DNA of 64,000 nt from Pararhodobacter sp. CCB-MM2 (GCF_001691415.1 NZ_LRRR01000004.1:62001-126000); one strand, 5' to 3'. Positions 1 to 8,584 are shown, numbered from the stretch's first letter. Numbers and translations: made by a program. Notes: generated by a model from the sequence alone, not told the origin.

Positions 1-791
1 ACATCAACTCGGGCGCCGTGTTCTCGAACAAGATGGCCGAAGATCCGCGCTATGCCGACAACAACTTCGTCGAGCCGCCGCTGATGAAGCAGCTGGTCGA
101 GGTCGTGCAGGCCGTCACCGACGTGCCGCTCTGCATCGACAGCTCGGTTCCCGGCGCGCTGGAAGCCGGCCTGATGGCCGCCAAGGGCCGTCCCTTGCTG
201 AACTCGGTCACCGGCGAGGAAGAGCGTCTGGAACTGGTCCTGCCGCTGGTCAAGAAATACAACGTGCCGGTCGTGGCGATCTCGAACGACGACACCGGCA
301 TCTCGGAAGACCCCGATGTCCGCTTCGCCGTGGCGAAGAAGATTGTCGAGCGCGCCGCTGATTTCGGCATCCCCGCGCATGACATCGTCGTCGACCCGCT
401 GGTGATGCCGATCGGCGCCATGGCGACCGCCGGCCATCAGGTCTTCGCGCTGGTCCGCCGTCTGCGCGACGAGCTGGGCGTGAACACCACCTGCGGCGCC
501 TCGAACATCTCGTTCGGCCTGCCGAACCGTCACGGCATCAACGGCGCCTTCCTGCCCATGGCCATCGGCGCCGGCATGACCTCGGCGATCATGAACCCCG
601 TGCGTTCGCAGGAGATGGAGGCGATCCGCGCCGCCAACCTGCTGATGAACCACGATCCGAACGGCGGCGAGTGGATCCGTCTGGCCAAGGTGCTGGAAGC
701 GATGAAGGAAGGCGCGACCTTCGCCGAAGCCTCGTTGGCTGCGCAGGCCTCGGCCTCGGGCCGTCGCGGTGGTCGTCGCGGCCGCGGCTGA
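1..791 (+). CDS. Methyltetrahydrofolate-binding methyltransferase, split methionine synthase module (5' truncated by window)
   Basis: The reading frame is open from the first full codon at base 3, so the gene begins outside the window; about 262 residues are visible. The protein has the pterin-binding TIM-barrel pattern of dihydropteroate synthase/MetH domain 2: INSGAVFSNK, LCIDSSVP, NSVTGEEER, VAISNDDTGI, DPLVMPIGA and CGASNISFGLPNR occur in the expected order. It lacks the other MetH domains, so it is a stand-alone methyl-THF:corrinoid methyltransferase. In Rhodobacterales such proteins form the folate half of a three-part methionine synthase; the homocysteine half is probably the gene at 3306-4202. 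The tail is a short Arg/Gly-rich stretch (GRRGGRRGRG). Family is sure, the exact partner is inference; a demethylase role in methylamine metabolism is the alternative. Confidence 0.85.
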   Translation, partial: INSGAVFSNKMAEDPRYADNNFVEPPLMKQLVEVVQAVTDVPLCIDSSVPGALEAGLMAAKGRPLLNSVTGEEERLELVLPLVKKYNVPVVAISNDDTGISEDPDVRFAVAKKIVERAADFGIPAHDIVVDPLVMPIGAMATAGHQVFALVRRLRDELGVNTTCGASNISFGLPNRHGINGAFLPMAIGAGMTSAIMNPVRSQEMEAIRAANLLMNHDPNGGEWIRLAKVLEAMKEGATFAEASLAAQASASGRRGGRRGRG

Positions 792-813
792 TCTCAGCCC
801 CTCACAATGAACA

Positions 814-837
814 ACGGGCGCCCTTTCAGGCGCCCGT
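814..837 (+). terminator. Hairpin terminator after the methyltransferase gene
   Basis: A 9-bp perfect stem (ACGGGCGCC and GGCGCCCGT) with a six-base loop is followed by TTT. It lies 23 bases past the stop codon and before the end of a convergent gene, so it may serve both strands. Confidence 0.7.
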
Positions 838-857
838 TTGCGTTCAAGACCTAGGTC

Positions 858-1313
858 TCACCCGCGCGGCAGGGCGATGATCGCGCGGCCGTCCAGATCG
901 GCGACCTCGACATGATCGTCGAACCAATGCCAGGCCACGTCATGGCAATCGGCCGAGAAGACGGGCGTCGCCAGCGTCTCGCCAGTGGCAAGGTCGACAA
1001 CAGCGTTGCGGATCACCGTCACCAGCTGCGAGGTGCCGGGATCGCCCGAGAAATACTGCAACAGCGCGATCCGGCCGCCGTAGCGGGGCAGCACTACGAA
1101 ATCCAGAACGCGCGGGATCACCGGCGCATCGGTCAGCAGCGGAATTTCCAGATCGGGATGGGTTTCGCTGACGGCGGTGAAGGCGAAATTCTCGCCCTCG
1201 ACGACGTACCAACCGACGGCTGAATCACTCGGCTGCGGCAGATCGCATTCCGCCCCGGCGGCCGAGGCAAACCCGACGAGGGCCAGAGAAAAGGCTGTCG
1301 CGAAGCTTTTCAT
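858..1313 (-). CDS. Hypothetical secreted protein with signal peptide
   Basis: A 151-residue protein with a clear Sec signal peptide (short basic start, hydrophobic stretch, cleavage near GFASAAGA-E at residues 14-22). The mature part has two Cys residues (in ECDLP and ADCHD) that could form a disulfide, and a beta-rich pattern. I do not recognise a family. The start is supported by an AAGGACG ribosome-binding site just upstream. It sits downstream of the LysE-family gene on the same strand with about 100 bases between, and converges with the methyltransferase gene. Predicted location is the periplasm; function unknown. Confidence 0.7.
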   Translation of the reverse strand: MKSFATAFSLALVGFASAAGAECDLPQPSDSAVGWYVVEGENFAFTAVSETHPDLEIPLLTDAPVIPRVLDFVVLPRYGGRIALLQYFSGDPGTSQLVTVIRNAVVDLATGETLATPVFSADCHDVAWHWFDDHVEVADLDGRAIIALPRG

Positions 1314-1416
1314 CGGCCCGTCCTTTCGTCGCCCTCTGCACCATGGGGCCGAGTCTGCGCAACTCGGCCTCAGGATTCAACCGGCGCGGGCACGGGAACG
1401 CCCCCGATGCGCGGGA

Positions 1417-2031
1417 TCACGCCTTTGCGGCGATGGCGGCAGCAGCCCCGCCCATCACGGCAGCACTGAGGCGATTGGACAGCCGGACCGCGCGCGGGGT
1501 TTTCAGGAAGGCCCGCGCCCGATGCGCCATCAACATCCACAGCCCATCCGCCACGGCCAGCACCACCACGGCCACCGCCGCCAGCGAGGCCGCCGCGCTG
1601 AAGCCCGCCACCGGCAGCTCAATGAGCGAGGGCAGCAGGGCGAGGTAGAACACCATGATCTTCGGATTGCCCATGGTCAGCGCCAGTCCCGCGCCGAACA
1701 TCGACAGGGCCGAGCCCTTCTTCGGCAGCTCCTTGCCCGCCGTGTCGGCCGGCGCGCGCCACATCTGCACGGCCATCCACACCAGATAGGCCACGCCCGC
1801 CCATTTCAGCACAGCAAATCCCGCCTGAAAGGTCTGCGCCAGCGTCGTCAGGCCGGTCAGCGCCATGGACAGCCAGATCACCTCGCTCACCCACATCGCC
1901 GCCACGAAGGGCAAGACATCCCGCCAGCCGCGCGACAGGACGCGGGCCACCAGCGCCGCAATCGACGGCCCGGGCGAGCCGGCGGCGATGAACAGGGCGA
2001 GGGCGAAAACGGACAGTGACAGAAGATCCAC
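1417..2031 (-). CDS. LysE family amino-acid exporter
   Basis: The 204-residue integral membrane protein shows the LysE/RhtB signature: the N-terminal segment FIAAGSPGPSIAALVARVLSRG with the conserved PGP, then about five further hydrophobic segments including GLTTLAQTFQAG and the MGNPKIMVFYLALLP motif of the central helix. I chose the GTG at 2031 over the longer frame (up to 2106) because GGAGGAG sits 6-8 bases upstream and the resulting length fits the family. Such proteins export amino acids or related metabolites across the inner membrane; the substrate cannot be read from sequence. The gene is divergent from the Pr6Pr protein at 2168. Confidence 0.85.
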   Translation of the reverse strand: MDLLSLSVFALALFIAAGSPGPSIAALVARVLSRGWRDVLPFVAAMWVSEVIWLSMALTGLTTLAQTFQAGFAVLKWAGVAYLVWMAVQMWRAPADTAGKELPKKGSALSMFGAGLALTMGNPKIMVFYLALLPSLIELPVAGFSAAASLAAVAVVVLAVADGLWMLMAHRARAFLKTPRAVRLSNRLSAAVMGGAAAAIAAKA

Positions 2032-2167
2032 GGCAAACTCCTCCAACTTGGCCCGCCAGCTTGGCCGCGCCCCAACGGCATTGCAAGCCGGGTCGCGGTT
2101 TCCCATGTGCTTCGCGCCCCGCGCAGGCTATCCTGTCCCGGTTCACGCGTTCCCCGGAGTGCCGCCG

Positions 2168-2785
2168 ATGTCCCGTCCCAATGCCCGCAACCTCGCCGGA
2201 GCGGTCGCCCTCGTGGCTGTCGCATCGCTGGCCACGCAATACGTCGTCTCCAACGCGCGGCCCGGCATGGGCGACCCGCTGACCACCCTGTGGTCACTGG
2301 CGCGCTATTTCACCATCCTGACCAATGCCTTGGTGGCCATCGGCTTCGGCGCTTATGCCATGGGCCGGCGGCCGTCGGACCGGACAATGGCGGGGATCGT
2401 ACTGGCCATCGGCCTCGTGGGGGTGGTCTATCACCTGCTGCTGGCCCCGTCCTCGCCCCTGCAGGGGCTCGATTTCTGGGCCGATCTGGGCCTGCATACG
2501 CTGGTGCCGCTGGGGGCGGTCGGCTGGTGGCTGGGTTGGGGCGGCAAGGGCCTGCATCTGCGCGATTTGCCCTATTGGGTGGTCTGGCCGCTGGCCTATT
2601 GCGCCTATGCCCTGATCCGGGGCGCGGTGGACGGGCGCTATCCGTATTTCTTCCTCGATCTGGGCACGCATGACGTGGCCTTCGTCGCCACCTATGTCGC
2701 CGGGATCAGCGGTGGGTTCCTCGGCGCCGGACTGGCGATGCTGGTGCTGGCGCGCAGCCTGCGCGCGGTGGGGATCTCGCGCTAA
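2168..2785 (+). CDS. Pr6Pr family membrane protein
   Basis: A 205-residue protein with about six hydrophobic segments. The opening ARYFTILTNALVAIGFGAYAMG, the central VVYHLLLAP, WADLGLHTLVPLGAVGWWL, and YPYFFLD near the end match the pattern of Pr6Pr-type membrane proteins, a family without an established role. The ATG at 2168 was chosen because upstream codons read through the divergent neighbour's promoter and do not look like protein. The FNR-type box for the next gene begins five bases after its stop. Inner-membrane location is safe; function unknown. Confidence 0.75.
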   Translation: MSRPNARNLAGAVALVAVASLATQYVVSNARPGMGDPLTTLWSLARYFTILTNALVAIGFGAYAMGRRPSDRTMAGIVLAIGLVGVVYHLLLAPSSPLQGLDFWADLGLHTLVPLGAVGWWLGWGGKGLHLRDLPYWVVWPLAYCAYALIRGAVDGRYPYFFLDLGTHDVAFVATYVAGISGGFLGAGLAMLVLARSLRAVGISR

Positions 2786-2789
2786 GGGC

Positions 2790-2803
2790 TTGACGCAGAT
2801 CAA
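2790..2803 (+). promoter_or_regulatory. FNR/FnrL-type binding site upstream of the universal stress gene
   Basis: TTGACGCAGATCAA matches the FNR half-site pattern TTGAT-N4-ATCAA at nine of ten fixed positions. Its centre lies about 64 bases before the ATG at 2861. A start of transcription near 2838 would put it at -41.5, the classic activating position, with GCTAAG at 2824-2829 as a weak -10. Confidence 0.7.
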
Positions 2804-2860
2804 CGTGGGCGCCGATGCTGGGGGCTAAGGTCACCTCACACGCGAACACGGGAGTTGAGC

Positions 2861-3271
2861 ATGTACAAGCACATCATCGTCGCCGTTGACCTCAGCCATG
2901 GCGCCGCCGGCAAGGCGCTGATCGTCAAGGCCGTCGACCTTCTGGACGAGGGCGGGGTCATCCGTCTGCTGCATGTCCTCGAGGACGTTCCCAGCTATAT
3001 CGCCGCCGAGCTGCCGCGCGATCTGAACGACCGCCGTCAGGCCGAGGCCAAGGTCGAGCTGACGCTTCTCGCCGACGGCGTCGCCGCCGATGTCCAGAGC
3101 GAGATCCGCACCGGCGCCGCCGCCAGCCAGATCCTGCAATGCGCCGATGACAATGGCGCGGATCTGGTGATGATCGCCTCGCACCGTCCGGGCCTGAGCG
3201 ATTATTTCATCGGCTCGACCGCCGCACGCGTCGTGCGTCACGCACAATGCTCGGTGCTGATCTCTCGCTGA
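2861..3271 (+). CDS. Universal stress protein, UspA family
   Basis: The 136-residue single-domain Usp starts MYKHIIVAVDLS and ends with the family's nucleotide-binding signature in the form GLSDYFIGSTAARVVRHAQCSVLISR (compare G-2x-G-9x-G-S/T). It is a cytoplasmic, likely ATP-binding stress protein. The ATG at 2861 was preferred over the TTG six bases earlier because of a GGGAG ribosome-binding site at correct spacing. The FNR-type box in front suggests induction when oxygen falls, which fits known Usp genes in purple non-sulfur bacteria and relatives. The gene is followed by a hairpin shared with the convergent homocysteine methyltransferase gene. Confidence 0.9.
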   Translation: MYKHIIVAVDLSHGAAGKALIVKAVDLLDEGGVIRLLHVLEDVPSYIAAELPRDLNDRRQAEAKVELTLLADGVAADVQSEIRTGAAASQILQCADDNGADLVMIASHRPGLSDYFIGSTAARVVRHAQCSVLISR

Positions 3272-3278
3272 TCAAGAC

Positions 3279-3299
3279 GGGGCCGGAGATCCCGGCCCC
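3279..3299. terminator. Bidirectional hairpin between usp and the homocysteine methyltransferase gene
   Basis: GGGGCCGG and CCGGCCCC form a perfect 8-bp stem with a five-base loop, between two convergent stop codons (3271 and 3306). There is no clear T-run, so efficiency as an intrinsic terminator is uncertain. Confidence 0.5.
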
Positions 3300-3305
3300 T
3301 GCCAC

Positions 3306-4202
3306 TCAGGCGATCTTATAGCCTTCGTCGCGCAGACGCGCGGCCACGGCGGCGATATGCGCCGGGCCGATCTCGCAGCAGCCGCCGACCAGCGTCGCGC
3401 CCTGCCGCACCCAGCCCATGATGAATTCCGCATAGCGATCGGGCGTCATCTCCGGTCGCGGTGACAGGGCGTCCACCGTCGGGCTGTCCTTCAGGAACTC
3501 CGAGGTGATCTGCGTGAAGCCGTTGGCATAGGCGCCGAAGGGCTTGCCGAAACGCGCCAGCACCGGCATCGCCTGATCCATCGCCTCGGGGGCCGAGCAA
3601 TTGGCCAGCACTGCGTCGACCCCGGCAACCAGCGGCGCCAGATCCGCCACATCCTCGCCAGAGCGCAATTTGCGGCCATCCTCATCATCCACGGTGACCG
3701 ACAGCCACAACGGCTTGGTCGGCGCCCCTTGCCGCGCACCCTCGATCAGCGCCGCGGCATGGGCAAGCGAGGCGACACTCTCCCCCAATAGCACATCGAC
3801 CCGCGGGGCGAGGATTGCCGCCACCTCGGCATATTTCGCGACGGCCTCGGCATGTGGCGGCAGGGTATCCGGCCGATAGGACGCCACCAGCGGCCCCATC
3901 GACCCCGCCAACAGGCCACGCCCCTGCGCATCCCGCGCACGCTCGGCCTCGCTCAGCGCCGCGTCGTAGAGCGCTGCAAAGCGGTGATCGAGGGCCACCT
4001 TCACCAGCCGGTCGTGGTGGATCGCATAGGTATTGGTCGTCGCGAGGCTCGCGCCGGCGGCGAAGTAATCCGCGTGGATCGCCTGCACCATGCCGGGATG
4101 ATCCATCATCACCCGCGTGGCCCAAAGCGGCGTGGGCTCATCGCCCGAGCGGCGGACCAGCTCCTGTCCCATCCCGCCATCCATCAAGGTAATCGTGGTC
4201 AT
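3306..4202 (-). CDS. Homocysteine S-methyltransferase, split methionine synthase module
   Basis: The 298-residue protein has the homocysteine S-methyltransferase fold: MDGGMGQELVRR at the start, a TNTYAI motif, then the zinc-binding thiols as Cys202 (ANCSAP) and the Cys275-Cys276 pair (GGCCEIGPAHI). This is the same Cys...Cys-Cys set that binds zinc and homocysteine in MetH and BHMT. It lacks folate and cobalamin domains, so it must take methyl groups from a partner; the folate-binding module at the left edge is the obvious candidate. I took the ATG at 4202 (MTTITLMDGG); the 18-codon extension upstream is unlike the family. BHMT-like use of betaine or S-methylmethionine is the alternative. 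Confidence 0.85.
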   Translation of the reverse strand: MTTITLMDGGMGQELVRRSGDEPTPLWATRVMMDHPGMVQAIHADYFAAGASLATTNTYAIHHDRLVKVALDHRFAALYDAALSEAERARDAQGRGLLAGSMGPLVASYRPDTLPPHAEAVAKYAEVAAILAPRVDVLLGESVASLAHAAALIEGARQGAPTKPLWLSVTVDDEDGRKLRSGEDVADLAPLVAGVDAVLANCSAPEAMDQAMPVLARFGKPFGAYANGFTQITSEFLKDSPTVDALSPRPEMTPDRYAEFIMGWVRQGATLVGGCCEIGPAHIAAVAARLRDEGYKIA

Positions 4203-4348
4203 TGCTACGCCCCGAAAAGAACTCCCGCGTTCCATGCGCCGCGAGACCGCCACCAACAGGCGATGGAATGACGCTATGCGCCGTCTACGTCCCGCTCACC
4301 ATCCGAAATCCGCACAGAAACGGGCGCCACGTCGACGCCGCCCCCCTC

Positions 4349-4421
4349 ATCTTCGTTCTGAAAGTATCCTCGGGGGGTGAGGAGCGCAGCGACGAGGGGG
4401 GCAGACAGCCCCCCTGCTTCC
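4349..4421 (-). repeat. 3'-end repeat, copy A (downstream of potI-like gene)
   Basis: Read on the minus strand, it begins right after the permease stop with a hairpin (GGGGGGC at 4396-4402 pairing with GCCCCCC at 4408-4414), then CTCACCCCCC, then the core GAGGATACTTTCAGAACGAA and GATG. It belongs to a family with nine other copies in this window. Confidence 0.75.
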
Positions 4422-5225
4422 TTACCGCATCCGCTTGGACTGCCGCATCAGCAACACGCCCGCCACGGTGACCGCAAGCGCCACGATGCCGATGATGATC
4501 GTCGCCAGCGCGTTCACATCCGGGCTCACCCCCAGGCGCACCTTCGAGAAGATCACCATCGGCAGCGTCGAGGCGCCGGGCCCCGAGACGAAGCTCGCGA
4601 TCACCAGATCGTCCAGCGACAGCGTGAAGGCCAGCAACCAGCCCGAGACGAGGGCCGGGGCGATCACCGGCAGGGTGATGTCGAAGAACACCCGCACCGG
4701 CCCCGCACCGAGGTCGCGCGCGGCTTCCTCGAGGCTTTCGTCCATGTCCCGCAGCCGCGACTGGGCGATGACGGCGACATAGGCGGCGGTGAAGGTCGCG
4801 TGGGCGATGATCACCGTCAGCATGCCCCGGCCAGCGGGCCAACCCAAGACGCCCTCCATGGCGACGAAGAGAAGCAGCAGCGACAGGCCGATGATCACCT
4901 CGGGCATGACCAGCGGGGCGGTGATCATGCCGGTCATCAGCAACTTGCCCCGGAACTTGCCGAAGCGGGTCAGCACGAAGGCCGCCAGCGTGCCCATCAC
5001 CGTGGCGATGGAGGCGGCCCAGGCCCCGACCTTGAGGCTGATCCAGGCCGCGCCCAGCATCTGCCCGTCGTCCAGAAGTTCCCCGTACCAGCGCGTCGAG
5101 AAGCCGCCCCAGACGGTGACCAACCGGCTTTCGTTGAACGAGAAGATCACCAGCGAGACGATCGGTGCATAGAGGAAGGCAAAGCCCAGCGTGGCCACGA
5201 TGGGCAGGAACCAGCCGCGTTTCAT
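4422..5225 (-). CDS. potI: ABC transporter permease, PotI-like (polyamine type)
   Basis: The 267-residue inner-membrane permease has about six membrane segments and the EAA loop EEAARDLGAGPVRVFFDITLPVIAPALVSG in its middle, which contacts the ATPase. The family is the spermidine/putrescine permease PotC/PotI branch. Its ATG overlaps the stop codon of the upstream permease gene (ATGA), showing translational coupling. It is last in a four-gene operon: binding protein, ATPase, permease, permease. The longer frame to 5354 reads across the previous gene and is rejected. Substrate is probably putrescine or spermidine, by family only. Confidence 0.85.
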   Translation of the reverse strand: MKRGWFLPIVATLGFAFLYAPIVSLVIFSFNESRLVTVWGGFSTRWYGELLDDGQMLGAAWISLKVGAWAASIATVMGTLAAFVLTRFGKFRGKLLMTGMITAPLVMPEVIIGLSLLLLFVAMEGVLGWPAGRGMLTVIIAHATFTAAYVAVIAQSRLRDMDESLEEAARDLGAGPVRVFFDITLPVIAPALVSGWLLAFTLSLDDLVIASFVSGPGASTLPMVIFSKVRLGVSPDVNALATIIIGIVALAVTVAGVLLMRQSKRMR

Positions 5226-6301
5226 CAGTCGCGCTCCTCTTGCCGGTTCTGCACCGATTGCAGCCACATGGTGGGGGCGACGACGAGGAACAGCATGACG
5301 ATCGCCACGGCCGAAGCCACGGGCCAATCGCGCGCCGAGAAGAACTCGTCCCACAGCGTCCGGCCGATCATCAGCGTATCGGGCCCGCCGAGCAGCGCCG
5401 GGATCACGTATTCGCCAATGGCCGGGATGAAGACCAGCATGGAGCCCGCGATGATCCCCGGCATGGACAGGGGCAGCGTCACGGTCAGGAAGGTGACCGA
5501 GGGGCGCGCGCCAAGGTCGCTGGCGGCTTCCAGCAGCGCGTCATCGAGCTTCACGAGGTTGGCGTAGAGCGGCAGGATCATGAAGGGCAGGTAGGTGTAG
5601 ACGATGCCGATATAGACGGCGAAATCGGTCTGCATCATCACCAAGGGCTCGTCGATAACACCGAGCCACATCAGCACGTTGTTGATGACCCCCTCGCGGC
5701 GCAGGAACCCGATCCACGCATAGACCCGCAGCAGGAACGAGGTCCAGAACGGCAGGATCACCAGCAGCAGCAGGATCGACCGCCGCGGCTCGGGCGAGCG
5801 GGCGATGTAATAGGCGATGGGATAGCCCAGCAACAGCGCGAAGATCGTCGAGATAAAGGCGACCTTGATCGACGACAGATAGGCATTGAGATAGAGCGCA
5901 TCGCCGAGGATGAAGCGGTAGTTTTCGAGGCTGGCGATGATCTCCAGATTGCCGTCGCGATCGGTTTCCCACAGCGGCGAATAGGGCGGGCGGGCAATCA
6001 TCGTCTCGGCCAGCGAGATCCGGCCCAGCACGAAGAACGGCACCAGAAAGAAGACGAAGAACCACAGAAGCGGGATGGCGATGACCATCCAGCGGTCCGA
6101 CCAGCCCATGCGCCGCGAGATCAGGAAGTAGACGAAGGCGGGCGCGATGATGAGAAAGAGCGCGGCTTGCAGTCCGGGCGGCAGCGCGAGCCAGCCGACG
6201 AACAGCGCCCCGGCCAAACCCGCGAGACCCGCTGCCAGCATGGTCAGCGGCTTGTAGCGCCGGGGCTTCGGCGCACCCTGGCTTTGCGGGTCAGGGCTCA
6301 T
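5225..6301 (-). CDS. potH: ABC transporter permease, PotH-like (polyamine type)
   Basis: This 358-residue permease has a longer N-terminal part with an extra pair of hydrophobic segments (residues about 20-60), then LWFFVFFLVPFFVLGRISLAE and the EAA loop LEAASDLGARPSVTFLTVTLPLSMPGIIAG. It pairs with the PotI-like permease to form the membrane channel. Both ends overlap neighbours by four bases (ATGA), so the operon is tightly coupled. PotB/PotH proteins are usually nearer 290-320 residues; the extra length is at the N-terminus. Confidence 0.85.
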   Translation of the reverse strand: MSPDPQSQGAPKPRRYKPLTMLAAGLAGLAGALFVGWLALPPGLQAALFLIIAPAFVYFLISRRMGWSDRWMVIAIPLLWFFVFFLVPFFVLGRISLAETMIARPPYSPLWETDRDGNLEIIASLENYRFILGDALYLNAYLSSIKVAFISTIFALLLGYPIAYYIARSPEPRRSILLLLVILPFWTSFLLRVYAWIGFLRREGVINNVLMWLGVIDEPLVMMQTDFAVYIGIVYTYLPFMILPLYANLVKLDDALLEAASDLGARPSVTFLTVTLPLSMPGIIAGSMLVFIPAIGEYVIPALLGGPDTLMIGRTLWDEFFSARDWPVASAVAIVMLFLVVAPTMWLQSVQNRQEERD

Positions 6302-7434
6302 TGCGTCAGCACCCGGAAATCGCTGGGCTCGAAGCCGACATGGACCTGCTCGTCCCAGGTGATCGGCGTGTCGCGACGCGATTCATTGGCCTGCGTCACG
6401 CGGATCAGACGGCCATTGGCCAGCCGCACCACATACGACGACATATGGCCGACATAGCCCATGTCCTGCACCACGCCGGGCACGGAATTGGCGATGTCGG
6501 GGCGTGGCTCGCGGGTCAGCCAGACGCGCTCGGGGCGGATCGCCAACCAGACGGTCTGGCCTTGCGTCAGCCCGGCGGTCGGCGGCACCACCACGGGGCC
6601 GAGGTCGTCGGTCTCGACCCGCATCAGGTCCGGCGCGGCGGGGCCGGCCTTGCCTTCGATCAGGTTCACCGAGCCGATGAAATCCGCGACGAAGCGGGAC
6701 TTCGGCGTCTCATAGATCTCGCGCGGCTCGCCGACCTGCGTGATCACGCCCTCGGTCATCACGCCGATACGGGTGGCGAGCGTCATCGCCTCGTCCTGGT
6801 CGTGGGTCACGACGATGAAGGTCACGCCCAGCGTTTCCTGAATATTCACCAGCTCGAACTGGGTCTCCTCGCGCAGCTTCTTGTCCAGCGCGCCGAGGGG
6901 TTCGTCGAGCAGCAGCAGCTTCGGCTGTTTCGCCAAGGCGCGGGCAAGGGCCACGCGCTGCCGCTGGCCGCCGGACAGCTGATGCGGCTTGCGGCTGGCG
7001 AATTTCTCCAGCTTCACCAGCTTCAGCATCTCGCCCACGCGCTCATAGGCCTCGGCCTTGGACTTGCCTTCGCGCAGAAGGCCATACGCGATGTTCTTTT
7101 CGACCGACATATGCGGGAACAGCGCATAGCTCTGGAACATCATGTTCGTCGGCCGCTTGTCGGCGGGAACGCCCGCCATGTCCTGCCCGTCGATCAGGAT
7201 CTGCCCCGCCGTGGGGGTCTCGAAGCCCGAGAGCATGCGCAGGAGGGTCGACTTGCCGCAGCCCGATCCGCCCAGAAGGCAGAACAGCTCGGATCGGTAC
7301 ACATCGAGGCTGACATCATCGACCGCGGTAAAGTCACCGAACCGCTTGGTGACATTGCGGATCGAGATGAACGGCTTGGCTGCGGGGTCCCGCCACGGTT
7401 TGGTATTCGCGGCAAGTGCCGGGTTGCTGGTCAT
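6298..7434 (-). CDS. potG: ABC transporter ATP-binding protein, PotG/PotA-like
   Basis: The 378-residue ATPase has all nucleotide-binding elements: Walker A GGSGCGKST, signature LSGGQRQRVALARAL, Walker B LLLLDEPLGALD and the H-loop VVTHDQDEA. A C-terminal TOBE-like regulatory domain follows from about residue 280 (WLAIRPERV, then VRLANGRLIRVTQANE). Length and layout fit PotA/PotG. It powers import by the two permeases encoded downstream. The gap of 58 bases to the binding-protein gene and the ATGA overlap with the next permease put it inside the operon. Confidence 0.92.
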   Translation of the reverse strand: MTSNPALAANTKPWRDPAAKPFISIRNVTKRFGDFTAVDDVSLDVYRSELFCLLGGSGCGKSTLLRMLSGFETPTAGQILIDGQDMAGVPADKRPTNMMFQSYALFPHMSVEKNIAYGLLREGKSKAEAYERVGEMLKLVKLEKFASRKPHQLSGGQRQRVALARALAKQPKLLLLDEPLGALDKKLREETQFELVNIQETLGVTFIVVTHDQDEAMTLATRIGVMTEGVITQVGEPREIYETPKSRFVADFIGSVNLIEGKAGPAAPDLMRVETDDLGPVVVPPTAGLTQGQTVWLAIRPERVWLTREPRPDIANSVPGVVQDMGYVGHMSSYVVRLANGRLIRVTQANESRRDTPITWDEQVHVGFEPSDFRVLTQ

Positions 7435-7492
7435 CGAAACGCCTTTGCCGAAGGAAAATGCCCCGCCCGAGGGTACGGGCGGGGCTGGTAGG

Positions 7493-8584
7493 TTACTGAC
7501 CGGTCCGCACGCGGGTCCAAAGGCGCGTGATCAGGCGGTCGGTCCGGCTGTCATGCGGGCGCAGGGTCCAGAAATTGGCCTGGGTTTCCGCCGGCGGGTA
7601 GATGGTCGGATCGTTCAGCACTTCTTCGTCGATGAACTCGTTCGAGGCAGCGACAGCGTTCGGATAGGCGACGTAGTTGGTGTTCGCCGCAGCGACATGG
7701 GCGTCCATCATGAAGTTGATGAAAGCATGGGCCGCTTCCGGGTTCGGCGCATCGGCGGGGATCGCCATCATGTCGAACCACAGGTTCGCGCCCTCTTTCG
7801 GGATCACATAGGCCACTTCGACGCCGGTGCCGGCTTCCTCGGCACGGGCCGCCGCCTGCAGCACGTCACCCGACCAGCCGACCGCCACGCAGATCTCGCC
7901 ATTGGCAAGGTCCGAGATGTATTGCGACGAATGGAAATAGCGCAGCGAGGGGCGGATGGTGTCCAGCATCGCCACGGCCTGCTCAAGGTCCGCCTCATCG
8001 GTCGAGAGCGGGTCGAGGCCGAGGTAGCGCAGGGCCGCCGGCAGGATCTCGGTGTGGTCGTCGAGGAAGGCGATGCCGCAATCCGCCAGCTGCGAGGCGA
8101 TCTCGGGATCAAACACGAGGCTCCAGCTGTCGACGACGTAATCCTCGCCCAGACGCTCGGCCACGGCGGCGGTGTTGTAGCCGATGCCGGTGGTGCCCCA
8201 CATGTAGACGACGGCATGCTCGTTGCCCTCGTCGAAGGAGGAGGCGAGGCCCATCAGATGCTCGTCGAGGTTCGACCAGTTCGGCAGCAGCTCGCGGTTC
8301 AGCGGCTGGTAGATGCCGGCTGCGATCTGGCGCTGCAGGTAGTTGCCGGTCGGCACGACCACGTCAAAGCCCGACGAGCCGCCCAGCATGCGCGCTTCCA
8401 GCGTGTCGTTCGAATCATAGACGTCGTAGTTGACGGTGATCCCGGTCTCGGCGGTGAATTGCTCGAGGGTTTCCTCGGCGATGTAGTCCGACCAGTTGTA
8501 GACGTTGACGACCTGCTGGGCCTGGGCCAGGCCGGTCGTCGAGGCCAGCGCGACCAGGGCGGTCGTCGTCAGCATTGTGCGCAT
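7493..8584 (-). CDS. potF: Periplasmic polyamine-binding protein, PotF/PotD-like
   Basis: The 363-residue protein starts with a Sec signal peptide (MRTMLTTTALVALASTTGLAQA) and continues VVNVYNWSDYIAEETLEQFTAETGI, the hallmark opening of polyamine-binding proteins. Further family markers are DVVVPTGNYLQRQIAAG, PSLRYFHSSQYISDLANGEICVAVGWSGD and LWFDMMAIPADAPNPEAAHAFINFMMD. It captures substrate in the periplasm and hands it to the permeases encoded downstream. First gene of the operon; its promoter must lie in 8585-8774, where I see no convincing consensus. Confidence 0.9.
   Translation of the reverse strand: MRTMLTTTALVALASTTGLAQAQQVVNVYNWSDYIAEETLEQFTAETGITVNYDVYDSNDTLEARMLGGSSGFDVVVPTGNYLQRQIAAGIYQPLNRELLPNWSNLDEHLMGLASSFDEGNEHAVVYMWGTTGIGYNTAAVAERLGEDYVVDSWSLVFDPEIASQLADCGIAFLDDHTEILPAALRYLGLDPLSTDEADLEQAVAMLDTIRPSLRYFHSSQYISDLANGEICVAVGWSGDVLQAAARAEEAGTGVEVAYVIPKEGANLWFDMMAIPADAPNPEAAHAFINFMMDAHVAAANTNYVAYPNAVAASNEFIDEEVLNDPTIYPPAETQANFWTLRPHDSRTDRLITRLWTRVRTGQ

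Noticed and set aside
1177..2019. A plus-strand frame rich in His, Gln and Arg opposite the LysE gene
   Set aside because: Shadow composition typical of antisense frames in this genome; the minus-strand LysE protein is clear.
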